Source of the DNA: Mycoplasmopsis glycophila
GTDB lineage: Bacteria; Bacillota_I; Bacilli_A; Mycoplasmatales; Metamycoplasmataceae
Length of the DNA: 64,000 bases
Direction of reading: 5' to 3'
NCBI RefSeq assembly: GCF_900660605.1
Contig: NZ_LR215024.1
Span: 434,001 to 498,000, forward strand
Part shown: one piece after another, positions 22,384 to 32,954 of the stretch
How the letters are laid out: every line of letters starts with the position of its first letter
Position numbering within the stretch: the stretch's first letter is position 1
Notes under the pieces: generated by a model
Seen by the model: only the letters and a program-made list of their open reading frames with translations
Database searches by the model: none
What the model was told of the DNA's origin: nothing
Position numbers and translations under genes: made by a program

Positions 22384-23102
22384 TGCCAACCAAAGCAGAT
22401 TTACTTTTAGAAAAAAGAAGGTATGGACTTCCTGAAGTTGTTTCTGAACTGGAACTTAAACTTTTAGCTCAAGATATGCCGGTTCAAAAAATTATTGGAT
22501 ATATTGAGATGCAGGAAGTTAAAATTCAAGTAAGTCGCAATGTTTTGATTCCAAGATATGAAACAGAAGAGCTAATTTTATGAGTTAAAGAAGATTTGAA
22601 ATCTTCTTTTAATTTGAGAATTTTAGATTTATGTACAGGGAGCGGTTTTATCGGACTTGCACTAAAAAAGACTTTACCTAATAATTTTTTGATACTTTCT
22701 GATATTTCAGATCAAGCTATTTTGCAAGCTCGTGAAAATGCTAATCTAAATAATTTAGAGGTAGAAATTATTAAATCTGACTTATTTTCAAATTTACAAA
22801 AAAATAGCTATGATGTAATAGTTTCTAATCCTCCTTATTTAATAGAGAGTGAAGTTTTATCAAAAAGTGTGTTAAATTATGAACCACACGAAGCTTTATT
22901 TGCTCGTGACAACGGACTTTACTTTTATAAAGAGATTATCAAGAATGCACCAGAATATTTAAAGGATCAAAAAGGTGTTTTGTATTTTGAAATCAATCCT
23001 TTGCATGAAGAATTTTGAATTTCATTAGCTAAAGAACTTAAAATCGAATTAAGAAAAGATATTAATAATAGATTAAGAATGGCTAAAATCACTTTTGAAT
23101 AA
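22383..23102 (+). CDS. prmC: Release factor glutamine methyltransferase
   Basis: A 239-residue methyltransferase, shorter than the usual 270-280 because the N-terminal helical domain is reduced. Visible motifs: PVQKIIGYIEMQEVKIQVSRNVLIPRYETEELI (substrate-binding region), SAM motif I LDLCTGSGFIGLAL, acidic motif II ILSDISDQAI, and the catalytic NPPY in VIVSNPPYLIESE near residue 152. It methylates the GGQ glutamine of PrfA, encoded directly before it with a 1-base overlap. It is followed by a strong bidirectional terminator shared with the convergent ArsR gene. Confidence 0.94.
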
Positions 23103-23107
23103 TATAT

Positions 23108-23153
23108 AAAAACTAGGCTGTAAGCAAACTAACTTACAACCTAGTCTTTTTTA
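23108..23153. terminator. Bidirectional terminator between prmC and the ArsR gene
   Basis: A 13-bp stem ACTAGGCTGTAAG / CTTACAACCTAGT (one mismatch) with an 8-base loop, preceded by A-rich and followed by T-rich sequence, placed between two convergent genes. Confidence 0.9.
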
Positions 23154-23465
23154 TTATTTTAAATTACATTTACAAGTAAGTTTCTCAAGAGCTTCTAAAT
23201 TCATAATTTCTTCTAAAAGTTTGCCATATTTTTGTTTGGCTTCATCTAGCATGTAGTAATAAACAGAAGTACTAACTTTTCTGCTCCCTACTAGATTAGC
23301 TTTCTTTAAATCATTTAGATGTTTTGAAATATTAGCTTGTTTTTCTTGAAATATTTCAACGAAAGTATTAACTTCACATTCATTGTCAACACATGAAAAT
23401 AAATGAATAAGAAGTTTGAGTTTAACTTCCTTTGATAAAATTGTTAGTATTTTCGTTGTTTCCAT
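23154..23465 (-). CDS. ArsR family metal- or redox-responsive regulator
   Basis: A 103-residue winged-helix protein: METTKILTILSKEVKLKLLIHLFSC, then the recognition helix region FQEKQANISKHLNDLKKANLVGSRKVSTSVYYYML, the ArsR/SmtB fold. Cysteines occur as CVDNEC near the position of the ArsR alpha-3 metal site and as CKC at the very C-terminus, so a thiol-ligated soft metal or an oxidant is a plausible signal; this is inference. It overlaps nothing and starts 17 bases after the helicase stop, so it may be read from the same minus-strand message. No metal exporter is encoded nearby, so its target may be elsewhere. Confidence 0.82.
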   Translation of the reverse strand: METTKILTILSKEVKLKLLIHLFSCVDNECEVNTFVEIFQEKQANISKHLNDLKKANLVGSRKVSTSVYYYMLDEAKQKYGKLLEEIMNLEALEKLTCKCNLK

Positions 23466-23482
23466 ATTACCTACTCTTCAGT

Positions 23483-26400
23483 TTAGAATTTAATTTCATC
23501 AATATCATTTGCTTCTTGTTTTGCACTTGATTCAATATTTTGTTTTTCTTGTTCTGGGTTTATGGTGTTATTCTCTTCAATATTTTGGTTAGTGTCAGTT
23601 TCTTCATCAACAAAAACTTTCACTGTTTTAAAGTATTCTTCGGTATTTCTACTGTTTCAACTTACATTTTGTGAATTTATTTCGAATTTATTTAATTCTT
23701 TAAAACTATCAATTTCTTCTTTGTTAATTTGAACTGTTTTAGTTGCGTTTTCGATTTGATTTGCATCTACACCAACTCACATATCAATTTCGCTTTTGAC
23801 ACTATCTTTATCTTGTTCTTGTTCAATTTCTTTATTTATAAAGTAAGTACTTGTAGCACTCGCTATTGAGTTAGTGTAAAATCTGTTGATTGCACCTGGA
23901 TTAAAATCTTTGAGAATTTCATTTTGTAATTTAATTCATGAAATAGGAGTGATTACATAAACGTCGTATTTTTTAGATTTAAAGAATCTAATTTTATCTC
24001 TCATAAGAGCATAATTTACTGGTTTAAATGAATAATTATAAGTATCAAAAATAAAGCTTTTGTATGGAATTTTGTTAATTGTAATAACAATATCCAAAGT
24101 CATCGATCCAACGACATAATCTCTAAAAATCTCACAGTTTGGAATTTGAACAGCAAGTTCTCTTAAGTATGTGTAAACAGCAAGTTTGAATCATTTTTCT
24201 TTTTCTGTTAAGACTTGGTTTACAATTTCAGGTTGTTTAAACGAATCTTTTAAAAGTGTTCTACGACCTTCAATTGATAATTCTAAAAAGTCTAATCATT
24301 TTTTGAAAATTTTAAGGTCGTCTTGCATATTTGGAGTTAAAGGAATATCGCTCGATTTAATTGTTTTTAAAACAATCATTTTATCTTTAGCACGTGAAAT
24401 TGCAACGTTAAGAGCGTTCTTTCCGCCCGGTCTAGCTACATAAGAGTAACCAATTTTTGTGTTTTTATCATATGCTAAAGTAGCAATAACTAAATCAGCT
24501 TCATCTCCTTGAATGTTTTCGATATTTCTGATTAAAAGTTTACGTTTTTTAATTGCTTCTTCTAATTCAGGATGATTTCTAAAAATTAATCATGTTATAT
24601 AATCGCTTTGTTTTCCGTTAAAAGCAAGGATGATAATTTTTTCGTATTTATTTAGATTTTCAATAGCTATTTCAATTGCTTTTTTAGCTTCAGCTACATT
24701 TTTTTGATTTTCTCAAACCCCATCTTTAACTTCGATCACTTCAACAGGGTTTGTACTTCATGAATCTGCTGAATCGATTGCATCTAAAGTTGAATTATAA
24801 AAGTGTTTACTTGAAAAAGTCATTAAAGCAGCATGGTTTGAACGATAGTTTTTATCAAGTAAGATTGGATAAACTCCTAAAGATAAAGCGTAATCTAAAA
24901 TTGAATCTACTTGACCAAAAATAGAATCATCTGATTGTCTTGCACCAAATCAATTACTTGGTTTCATTTGTTGTGTATCACCAGCTAAAATCTTACGTTT
25001 AGCAAGATATAAAATTGGTAATCCATTTTCAATGTAAATTTGACTTGATTCATCTAAAATTGCGTAATCAAACTCATTTTTTGTTCATCCTGATAAATCT
25101 GTGTTAGGTGTTGCGATAATAATTGGGAAAATTTTCTTAATAATTGGAGCGTATTTTTTAATGAAACGATAAGGCTCATAGTTGACGATTCTAATGCTTT
25201 GAGCAAACTCACGGTATAAAGCTTTTTCTTCATCTGTAAAGTTTGCAATAGTCTTAAAGATTCTCTCAAGTACAATGTTACGGATTGAATTTTCATCTGA
25301 AATTGAATTTTCATATGAAATTTTATCTTCAAGAGCAATTAATTCATTAATTCTTGAAAAAGGATTATTTTCTTGTTCTTTATCATAACCAATTTGTTTA
25401 ATAAATTGGATTAAGTCATGTAAGTTACCTGTAAAGCCAACTAAATTTTTATCAATTTGGTCTCCTAGTTTTTTAAGTTCACGATAATATTTAGAAACAA
25501 AGTGTAAAAATTTAGGCAATTCTAAATTGATTTTTGCTAATTCTTCACCTGTATTACCTTTATATTGTTGATCAGGATAGAAAATATCTTTTGGTAAACT
25601 GAGTAAGAAATCGATATCTTTTTCAAAGTTAATATCTTTTTTGTGGACACTAATGTAATAGTAAGCTTTTAAGACTAATTGTGAAGTAGGATCACCAAGA
25701 TATTCACTTGCCTTTGAAATAAATGATAATTCTTCTTCTGTTATAGTACTGCAACGTTTAATTTCGTTATATTGATCAAAATTTTCAATTAATTCTAAAT
25801 AATTTTGAATTGGTTCATAAAAACTATTTTTCTTCATTTCTTTTGAATTAGAAACAAAAAGAGCAAAACAGTTTAATTTATTTAATCTTTGATAAATTAC
25901 TTCAAGAGCAGCTCTTTTTTGTGATGCTACAATTGCAGTTTTACCATAAACTAAAACATTAGCTAAAAGGTTAACAATTGTTTGTGATTTACCTGTTCCA
26001 GGAGGACCTCAAATAACAGTGTTTTGATTAAGAGCACTTAAAATTGCACGATCTTGTGAAAAGTTTGACTCTGTGATTTTAAAAAGACCAAGAGTTGGAT
26101 TGAAAATTGAACGATCAATTCTGTTTTTATAAATATTTTTATTAAATTCTACATCAATAATTTCTTCCATTTCACCATTTTGAATGATTTCTTTCATTCT
26201 TGTTCTAGAAAATCCGCCACCAGGTTGAAAGATCCCAAGCACAGCACCAGGATAAAAGCTTAATGATTGATTTTCGATTTCATCTGGTCTAAACTTCTTG
26301 AAGTTTTCGCAAATATTTAATGGAATGCTATATAAACCATTTCAGTTTGTTTGTAAATTTTTAAGAAGTGTATTAATTTCGCTTTCCTTAACTTCACTAT

Positions 26401-27013
26401 CTAAATAAAGGTCAAAACCTTGGTTGTTTAAAAAGAAAAGTAATTTTTCATTAATTTTAATATCTCCATTTGAACGTAGAAAAGGACGCCCATTTTTAAA
26501 ATGAATGTGTACTTCTTTAAAAAATAAAGGAGCATAAATAGCTTTATCTTCTTTTCGAAGAGATACAAAAAGAAAACCTAAATGTAATGGTCAAATATTT
26601 GTTTCGTCCAAGATATTTGTGGTTTTATCATTTAAAATTTTTCATTTCAAAAGCGATTTTTGAATTTTAACTTCTAAACTACCAATTGTATGCTCACGCA
26701 TTTTTTTATAGTTTGCTTTAATTTGTGCAATTTCTTCACTTGAAATATTGGTTCAATTTTTTAAAACATTCACGAATTCTTCAACATTATTTGATGCTTT
26801 TAATTTTGTAATAACTTTACTTAATCCAATTTCATATAAGCTAACTTCAAAAGCCTCTTCATTACAAATTCTTTTAAATTCATCAAGTGTCATTAAAGAT
26901 AAAATATCGAAGTAATCCTTGTCATTTACTTTTGTAAAAATTGCTGAATCATTATTTGATACTTCTAGTAGATTATCTAATATAACTTTGTATTTATTTT
27001 GATTATTAATCAT
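23483..27013 (-). CDS. Large superfamily 1 DNA/RNA helicase (Upf1/Dna2-like AAA_11/AAA_12 architecture)
   Basis: A 1176-residue frame with many UGA Trp codons. The N-terminal 330 residues are non-catalytic. Walker A is WGPPGTGKSQTIVNLLANVL near residue 337, motif II is FDYAILDESSQI near 652 (DExxQ), motif III is LAGDTQQMKPS, and then DKNYRSNHAAL. Late motifs are ENIQGDEADLVI and ARPGGKNALNVAISRAKDKMIVL near 865. A helical insertion of about 280 residues lies between motifs Ia and II, and a C-terminal domain with a restriction-endonuclease-like region (FRDYVVGSMTLDIVI) is followed by an acidic, disordered tail ending NDIDEIKF. The function is unknown; the order of motifs fits RNA or DNA helicases of the Upf1 branch. 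The start (27013) lies within the end of the EIIB-like gene, an 8-base overlap. Confidence 0.85.
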
Positions 27014-27356
27014 TTTTAAGCTCCTTTGCTACTGCTTGTGAAAATTCTCCTAAAATTAAAGAAATACTATTGCTTTTAAGAAAAACTCCAGTGATACCTT
27101 TTAGATTTTTGATTTGTTCTGCTTTAATTTTTTTAACATCTTGCACAAAAATATTAATTCTTGATGGTTTAGTTTCGATTTCTAAAATATTATCTTTTTC
27201 ACCTAAAAAGTTTTTAAGTTGTTTTATGTCAAATGGAATTTTGTCCACTTGATAAATTGTGTTCTTGGTATGTTTTTTTTGTTTTCTTCATTTAATTCAA
27301 ATAAGTCCAAAAGTTAAGACTGTTAAACATACAATTTTAGCCTTATATTTATTCAT
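27006..27356 (-). CDS. Membrane-anchored PTS EIIB-like protein lacking the phosphorylated cysteine
   Basis: A 116-residue protein. From ATG 27356 it reads MNKYKAKIVCLTVLTFGLIW, one membrane helix, then KWRKQKKHTK and the domain PFDIKQLKNFLGEKDNILEI, KAEQIKNLKGITGVFLKSNS, LILGEFSQAVAKEL, which follows the glucose-type EIIB fold. Where active EIIB has the D-A-C-x-T-R-L motif, this protein reads ETKPSRINIF, so the phosphoryl-accepting cysteine is missing and the normal phosphotransfer reaction is not possible. Similar EIIB-like proteins exist in other mycoplasmas. The promoter has TATAAT within 10 bases of the start codon, so the mRNA may be nearly leaderless. It overlaps the helicase start by 8 bases. 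Confidence 0.75.
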
Positions 27357-27391
27357 GTTCTTATTATACTATTTTATGTTCAAAATACCTT

Positions 27392-27412
27392 TTATTAATA
27401 TTCTATTAATAA
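27392..27412. promoter_or_regulatory. Perfect palindrome upstream of the EIIB-like gene, possible operator
   Basis: TTATTAATA / TATTAATAA with a 3-base centre lies 36 bases upstream of the start codon, just upstream of the TATAAT. An 8-bp inverted repeat CCAGGAAG (27413-27420) / CTTCCTGG (27464-27471) lies next to it. Either a protein binding site or structured RNA would fit. Confidence 0.4.
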
Positions 27413-27481
27413 CCAGGAAGTATTTTGATGCTTAATTTTAGCTTTTAAAATTATTTCTTAAACCTTCCTGGCTTTCAAAAA

Positions 27482-27510
27482 ATAAAAAAAATGCACCTTT
27501 TAGGTGCATG
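27482..27510 (-). terminator. Terminator of the tRNA-Leu transcript
   Basis: Stem ATGCACCT / AGGTGCAT with a 3-base loop. On the minus strand it is followed by eight T, 15 bases after the tRNA 3' end. Confidence 0.88.
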
Positions 27511-27524
27511 GCCTTAAGTAGATA

Positions 27525-27609
27525 TGGTGCCCAAGACAGGATTTGAACCTGCACGGATTGCTCCACTAGATCCTTAGTCTAGCGTGTCTGCCAATTTCAC
27601 CACTCGGGC
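27525..27609 (-). tRNA. tRNA-Leu (anticodon AAG)
   Basis: Acceptor GCCCGAG pairs with CTTGGGC, the discriminator is A and CCA is encoded. The D-arm GGTGAAATTGGCAGACACGC is typical of leucine tRNA, a long variable arm follows, and the T-arm is GCAGGTTCAAATCCTGT. The anticodon stem is CTAGA/TCTAG with loop CTAAGGA, giving anticodon AAG at 34-36. A34 would normally be made inosine by TadA to read CUN codons. Confidence 0.93.
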
Positions 27610-27762
27610 ATTTGCTTTAATATTATAGAACATTTTTTTCAAAAGACAAGAAAATTTAATTTCTTAATTTAGATATTCTCTAAAAATATTCTTAATCGCT
27701 TTAATAATAGTTCTATTTTTGTATTATAATATTACACATCATAAGATAAAAAGAGGAGAACA

Positions 27763-28947
27763 ATGAAAAAAACTATTAATGACTTAAAATTACATGGTAA
27801 AAAAGTTTTAGTTAGAGTTGACTTTAACGTTCCAGTAAAAAATGGTGTTATTACTTCAACTAAAAGAATTTCTGCTGCATTGCCAACAATTCAAAAAATT
27901 GTTAAAGATGGTGGAAAAGCTATTTTATTTTCACATTTAGGTAGAGTAAAAACACAAGAAGATTTAGCATCAAAAACTTTAAAACCAGTTGCTGTTGAAC
28001 TTGCTCAACAATTAAAACAACCAGTTGTTTTTGTTGATCAAACACGTGGTCAAGTTTTAGAAGAAGCTATTAAAAACATGAAAGATGGAGATGTTTTATT
28101 AGTTCAAAACACACGTTATGAAGATTTAAATAATAAAGCAGAAAGCAAAAATAACCCAGAACTTGGTAAATATTGAGCTTCATTAGGAGATGTTTTTGTA
28201 AATGACGCTTTTGGAACAGCACACCGTGCTCACGCTTCAAATAGTGGAATTGCTTCTAATATTGCTGAAAGTGCATTAGGATACTTAATGGAGAAAGAAG
28301 TTTCTTCATTAGAAAAAGCTATTAAAAATCCAGAACACCCATATGTTGCTATTATTGGTGGAGCAAAAGTTTCAGACAAAATTCAAGTTTTAGAAAACTT
28401 AATCAAAATCGCTGATAAAATGATTATTGGTGGTGGAATGGCATATACATTCTTAAAAGCTCAAGGGCACAAAATTGGTAATTCATTAGTAGAAAATGAT
28501 TACCTAGAATTAGCTAAAAACTTTTTAGAAAAATACGGTGATAAAGTAATTTTACCTGTCGACCACTTATGTGCTGATAAATTTGCAGATGTAAAAGGAA
28601 CTTTATTTGAAGGCGATATTGCAGATGGATTTATGGGATTAGATTTAGGGCCTAAATCAATTGCTGCTTTCCAAGAAGCTTTAAAAGGAGCTAAAACAGT
28701 TGTATGAAACGGGCCTATGGGAGTTACAGAATTTGATAACTTCAAAGAAGGAACATTAGCTGTATGTAAAGCTATTGCTGGATTAAAAGATGCTTATTCA
28801 GTTGTAGGTGGTGGTGATTCTGTTGCTGCTGTTGAAAAATTAGGAATGGAAGATAAATTCTCTCACGTTTCAACAGGTGGTGGAGCAAGTTTAGAACTAC
28901 TTCAAGGTTTAGAATTACCTGGTGTTACATCAGTTCAAAATAAATAA
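27763..28947 (+). CDS. pgk: Phosphoglycerate kinase
   Basis: A 394-residue monomeric kinase of glycolysis that makes ATP from 1,3-bisphosphoglycerate. Visible motifs: [19 protein letters not shown] at the start, [79 protein letters not shown], and the C-terminal nucleotide site [14 protein letters not shown] / [22 protein letters not shown] at 27725-27730 and a GAGGAG ribosome binding site precede the start. It is monocistronic, with a terminator behind it. Glycolytic ATP generation is central in mycoplasmas, and the codon use looks like that of a highly expressed gene. Confidence 0.97.
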
Positions 28948-28965
28948 AATAAAGAAAGAAAAATC

Positions 28966-28995
28966 AACTATTGTTGATTTTTTTCTTTATCATTT
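28966..28995 (+). terminator. Terminator after pgk
   Basis: Stem AAATCAAC / GTTGATTT with a 4-base loop and a T-run, 23 bases after the stop codon. Confidence 0.88.
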
Positions 28996-28999
28996 AATT

Positions 29000-30730
29000 A
29001 TGAATCAACAAGAGTTACAAAATAAACTAAAACAAGTTCCTAAAAAACCAGGTGTTTATTTATGAAAAAACGAAAACAATGATGTTATTTATGTTGGTAA
29101 AGCAAAAAACCTTTTTAATCGAATGCATCAGTATTTTAAAGGTTCAATTAATTCATACAAAACTACTAAAATGGTCAGCGAAATAGCTGGATTTGATATT
29201 TTTGTTTGCTCAACTGAACAAGAGGCATACATTTTAGAAAAAAACTATATTGAAATTCATAAACCTCCGTTTAACATTCAATTAATGGATGATAAAAGAT
29301 ACCCTTATATTGCAATTAAATTAAGTGAAAAATTAGAAATTTATACCTCTTTTAGAACTAATAAAAAAAACGACAATTCATTTTATTATGGACCTTTTCC
29401 TAAAGGAACTTCGGCAAGAGAGCTTACGCATATTCTTCAAAGACTTTTTCTTTATAAAAATGGTTTACTAATTACCGAAGATAATTTTCTTGTTTGACAA
29501 AAAAAGTTTAATCAAGCAATTGAACTGTTAAAATTAAAAGATAATACTTTTATTAATTTACTTACTGAAAAAATGCATCAAGCTGCAGAAAGCTTAAATT
29601 TTGAAGTTGCACTAGAATATAAAAATTCTATTCATGTTTTAGAAAAAATGAAAGAGCAACAAATTGTAGAAATTTCTAACTTCAAAAACATTGATGTTTT
29701 TTCGATTTACGAAAAAGATAATTATGTTTTTATTTATTCTCTTCTCTATCGTTTTGGTGTGCAAATAGCACATTTAAAATTCAGTTTTGAAAAAGTTGGA
29801 ATTTTAGATGAAATTCTAAATAATTTTTTTCATGAGTTTTACAAGTTTAATGAACTACCAGATCAAATTGTTTTAGATTCGAAGTATAGTGATTTAAGTT
29901 TAGACGACGATCATTTTCAACAAAAATTAACCTTTCCAAAAATAGGTAAAATCAAACAAATTATTGAACAAGCCAATAAAAATAATCAAATAAATTATGA
30001 GCTTTTTCATTCTGAAATTATTTTAAAAAATCACAAAAAAGAAAAATTACAACAAGAGATTGAAAAAGTTTTAAATGAGTCAAATAAAATCGGAAATATT
30101 TATCTTTTTGATAATTCTAATTTAAATAACAGTTATATTGTTGGGGTTGCAATAGCTTATTCTAATTTAGAAAAAAATAAAAGCTTATATCGTAAATTTA
30201 ACCATGAAAGTTTTGTGAATGATATGACAAGAAAAAGCGATGTCGAATACATGTATTTAACAATTGCTCGCTTTTTAAATAGCGACAAAAACCAAATTAA
30301 ACCAAACGATATTTTTATTGTGGATGGTGGAAGACAACAAATTAATGAAGCACTCTATGCTCTTCAAGAGGCAAATTTAAATAATAAAGTTTTTGGTCTT
30401 GTTAAAAACGATTATCACAAAACACAAAATTTAATCGACTCTAATTTTAATGAAATTCAAATTTCGACTGATCTGCACAATCTTTTTTCTCAAATGCAAA
30501 TCGAAGTTGATAGGTTTGCTAAAAGTTTTATGAGAAAAAAACATTTAGTAACTTCATTTGAAAGCAAATTAGGACAACTTAAAGGAATAGGTCCTAAAAC
30601 AGAAAAAATCCTTTTAGAAAATTTTAAAGACTATAGCGCTATTTATAATGCTAGTTTTGATCAAATAGCAAGTGTTACTAATAAAAAAGTGGCTAAAATC
30701 ATTACTGAAAACTTAAAACAAAGCAAATAG
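29000..30730 (+). CDS. uvrC: Excinuclease ABC subunit C
   Basis: A 576-residue nuclease of nucleotide excision repair. The N-terminal GIY-YIG domain reads [27 protein letters not shown]; a UVR domain for UvrB contact is near residues 195-225 (EKMHQAAESLNFEVALEYKN). The C-terminal RNase H-like half has FDNSNLNNSYIVGVAIAYSN, DMTRKSDVEYMYLTIARFL and IFIVDGGRQQINEAL, followed by a helix-hairpin-helix (LGQLKGIGPKTEKILLENF). It cuts on both sides of a lesion held by UvrB. It starts 5 bases past the pgk terminator, without a clear Shine-Dalgarno, so initiation may be weak or leaderless. Confidence 0.95.
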
Positions 30731-30797
30731 TTTTCTTTTGAAACAAATAAATTTCTTTTGTTCCGGTTTTTTTAATGTATAATATACATATAAATTT

Positions 30798-30888
30798 GGA
30801 ACAGTACTCAAGAGGCTGAAGAGGCGGTCCTGCTAAGACTGTAGGGGAGGCAACTCCCGCGGAGGTTCAAATCCTCTCTGTTCCGCCA
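30798..30888 (+). tRNA. tRNA-Ser (anticodon GCT)
   Basis: Acceptor GGAACAG pairs with CTGTTCC, the discriminator is G and CCA is encoded. The anticodon stem is CGGTC/GACTG with loop CTGCTAA (anticodon GCT, reading AGC/AGU). A long variable arm (AGGGGAGGCAACTCCCGC) and the T-arm GAGGTTCAAATCCTC complete a class II serine tRNA. Confidence 0.96.
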
Positions 30889-31242
30889 TTTTTTTATTTT
30901 GATTTTTTATCTCTTTTTATTAATTTGTAATTTTGTTAATAGACAAAATATTAAAATAACATTTTAAAACATTCTTTCTTTCTTTATCTATTACTTTAAG
31001 AGAAATAAATATTATCAGTTTATAGACTAATGTCTCTAATTATATGTTTTATAATTTATATATATTTAATTTTGCAGGGAACTAAATTCCTTGTTTTTTT
31101 TATTTTATTATTAGTTTGAAAAGACCGAAAATGCTAAAAAAAATATTTTTTTCCCAAAATATCTTAAAAATAGGCTTAAAAAAATAAAAAAATTTTTTTT
31201 ATAATATAATATAAGTGTAAAAAACATTAATATAGGAGACAT
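30889..31242. other. AT-rich intergenic region with a hairpin and the HU promoter
   Basis: 354 bases without a gene. A TATAAT at 31050-31055 is followed by a hairpin (CAGGGAA/TTCCTTG, 31075-31093) and seven T, which is either a late terminator for the tRNA-Ser transcript or the end of a tiny RNA. After it come long A and T runs, a TATAAT-type promoter at about 31200-31210, and AGGAGA before the HU start. Confidence 0.4.
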
Positions 31243-31524
31243 ATGACAAAAAAAGATTTCATAGTAGAAGTCGCAGAATATGCAGACTTAGAACCAAAAG
31301 TGGTAGAAAAAGTTTTTGATTCAATGGTTTTTGTTCTTAAAGAACAATTAATTACAGAAGAAAAAGTTAGACTTTCTAAATTAGGAATCTTCTCGACAGT
31401 TGTAAAACAATCAAGAACAATTCAAAACAAATTTACAAAACAAGAACAACAAGTGCCACAAAGACGTGTTATTAAATATAAACCGTCAAAATATTTACGT
31501 GACCAAATTGATATCAAAGCATAA
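31243..31524 (+). CDS. HU family DNA-binding protein
   Basis: A 93-residue basic protein: MTKKDFIVEVAEYADLEPKVVEKVFDSMVF, then LSKLGIFSTVVKQSR (the G-F-G-x-F region of HU is here L-G-I-F-S), the arm region NKFTKQEQQVPQRRVIKYKPSKYLRD with the conserved V-P-x-R-R-V and K-P-S motif, ending QIDIKA. HU dimers bend and compact DNA. An AGGAGAC ribosome binding site lies 5 bases before the ATG, and a strong terminator follows. The signature F-G-x-F is modified, as is common in mycoplasma HU proteins. It is probably the main nucleoid protein, though mycoplasmas may have a second copy. Confidence 0.9.
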   Translation: MTKKDFIVEVAEYADLEPKVVEKVFDSMVFVLKEQLITEEKVRLSKLGIFSTVVKQSRTIQNKFTKQEQQVPQRRVIKYKPSKYLRDQIDIKA

Positions 31525-31563
31525 TATTTTAAATTTAATTTCTCTTAAAAATTTCATTCATTC

Positions 31564-31596
31564 AGCCTTTCTTAACCAATGAGAAAGGCTTTTTTA
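31564..31596 (+). terminator. Terminator after the HU gene
   Basis: Perfect 9-bp stem AGCCTTTCT / AGAAAGGCT with a 9-base loop and six T. It lies between the convergent HU and recU genes, and its T-run overlaps the recU stop codon. Confidence 0.92.
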
Positions 31597-32079
31597 TTTG
31601 AAGATATTTATAATACCAGGAAATTCAAGATCTAAGATAACAGATATTAAAACAAGTTCTTCTAGCTTTATTGATGAGTGATTTGACATATGTTTCTTAA
31701 TTAATGAAGCTTTGGTTAATAAGAAAATATCTTTTGAGGCAAAGTAAAAAATAAAGTAAGCAAGGCCACCGTTTTCTTCGATAATGTTTAAATAATTAAT
31801 TTGATGTTTTTTAATGTTTTTGTACGAAAAGCGGTCATTTTCTGAACTTTTTGCTTCAAAACAGATAAACTTACCTTGATACATTCCGATATAATCAACT
31901 GTACTTTTAGAAAATAATTTTCCTTCGATTTGCTTATTTCCTTTATTTTCGGTAACTTTATAAAACTTAATTGGAGTTTCTTTCTTTTCAATAAATGCTA
32001 TCTTGTTTTCTCAATAATATTTAATTGAGTTATTAATGATGTTTTCTAAAAACATACCTTTGTTTTTGCTTTTTCTCAT
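31594..32079 (-). CDS. recU: Holliday junction resolvase RecU
   Basis: A 161-residue nuclease: MRKSKNKGMFLENIINNSIK, then FIEKKETPIKFYKV, the catalytic STVDYIGMYQGKFICFEAKS with the D...E-x-K signature, FSYKNIKKHQINYLNIIEENGGLAYFIFYF, and a shortened C-terminal part. RecU cuts four-way junctions during recombinational repair. It is of the usual size (about 160-200 residues). The start at 32079 is chosen because the conserved K-N-K-G-M-x-x-E motif follows at once. It contains one UGA Trp. The gene diverges from tpiA. Confidence 0.92.
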
Positions 32080-32171
32080 ACATATAATAGATAATTTTTT
32101 TGGTAAATTTTTACAAAAAAAATAAATATACTTTAAAATTTTAAAAAGTTAAAAATGTTCAAGGAGAAAAA

Positions 32172-32906
32172 ATGAAAAAAATGGTTATTATCGGGAACTG
32201 AAAAATGAATAAAACTTTTTCTGAAACAGAAGAATTTTTAACAAAGTTCCACAACGAATATAATTTAAACAAATCAAAATTAATCGAAAATGTTGATTTT
32301 GCTATTGCTGCACCATTTACTAATTTAGCAGCATTCAAAAGCAATCAAGTTGCAAATTTAAAATTAGCAGCACAAAATATGTCAAATAAAACACAAGGTG
32401 CTTTTACAGGCGAAATTTCACCAGCAATGTTATTAGATCTAAATGTTAAATATGTAATTTTAGGTCACTCTGAAAGAAGAGAATACTATGGTGAAACAAA
32501 TGAATTTGTTTATGAAAAAGCTAAATTAGCATTAGAAAACAACTTAATCCCTGTGATTTGTGTTGGAGAAACACTAGCACAATATGAAGCTGGGCAAACA
32601 AAACAAGTTGTTAAAGAGCAAATTGAAAAATCTGTTAATGATTTAGATTTATCAAAAATCATTGTTGCATACGAACCAATTTGAGCAATCGGAACAGGTA
32701 AAGTAGCAACTCCAGAAATTGCACAAGAAGTTTGTGAATACATACATGAAATTACTTCTAAAGAATTAGTTGTTCAATATGGTGGAAGTGTTAGTCCAAA
32801 AAATATTGAAGAACTTTCAAAACAAAAAGACATCGACGGATTTTTAGTTGGTGGAGCTTCACTAGAAGCTGAAAGTTTTGTAAAGTTATTAACTTTAGGT
32901 AAATAA
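32172..32906 (+). CDS. tpiA: Triosephosphate isomerase
   Basis: A 244-residue TIM barrel. It has GNWKMNKT at the start (substrate Asn and Lys), [17 protein letters not shown] with the catalytic His, [18 protein letters not shown] with the catalytic Glu and the flexible loop 6, and [34 protein letters not shown] for the phosphate. It interconverts DHAP and glyceraldehyde-3-phosphate in glycolysis. AAGGAG lies 6 bases before the start and a terminator directly follows the stop. Confidence 0.97.
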
Positions 32907-32907
32907 T

Positions 32908-32936
32908 GTTGCTTTTTAAAGCAACTTTTATTTTTA
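32908..32936 (+). terminator. Terminator after tpiA
   Basis: Stem GTTGCTTT / AAAGCAAC with a 2-base loop, followed by a T-rich stretch, 1 base after the tpiA stop. Confidence 0.85.
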
Positions 32937-32954
32937 AAATCTAGGTACGACTAC

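Noticed and set aside
24186-24443. Plus-strand protein frame within the helicase gene
   Set aside because: It lies opposite the coding strand of a gene with clear helicase motifs, has no ribosome binding site, and has the composition of a reverse-complement shadow.
25054-25338. Second minus-strand frame of 94 residues
   Set aside because: It overlaps the helicase in another frame, reads as low-complexity shadow sequence, and has no start signal.
31050-31101. Small RNA gene between tRNA-Ser and HU
   Set aside because: The promoter-to-terminator distance would give only about 35 nt. A late terminator of the tRNA transcript explains the hairpin as well.
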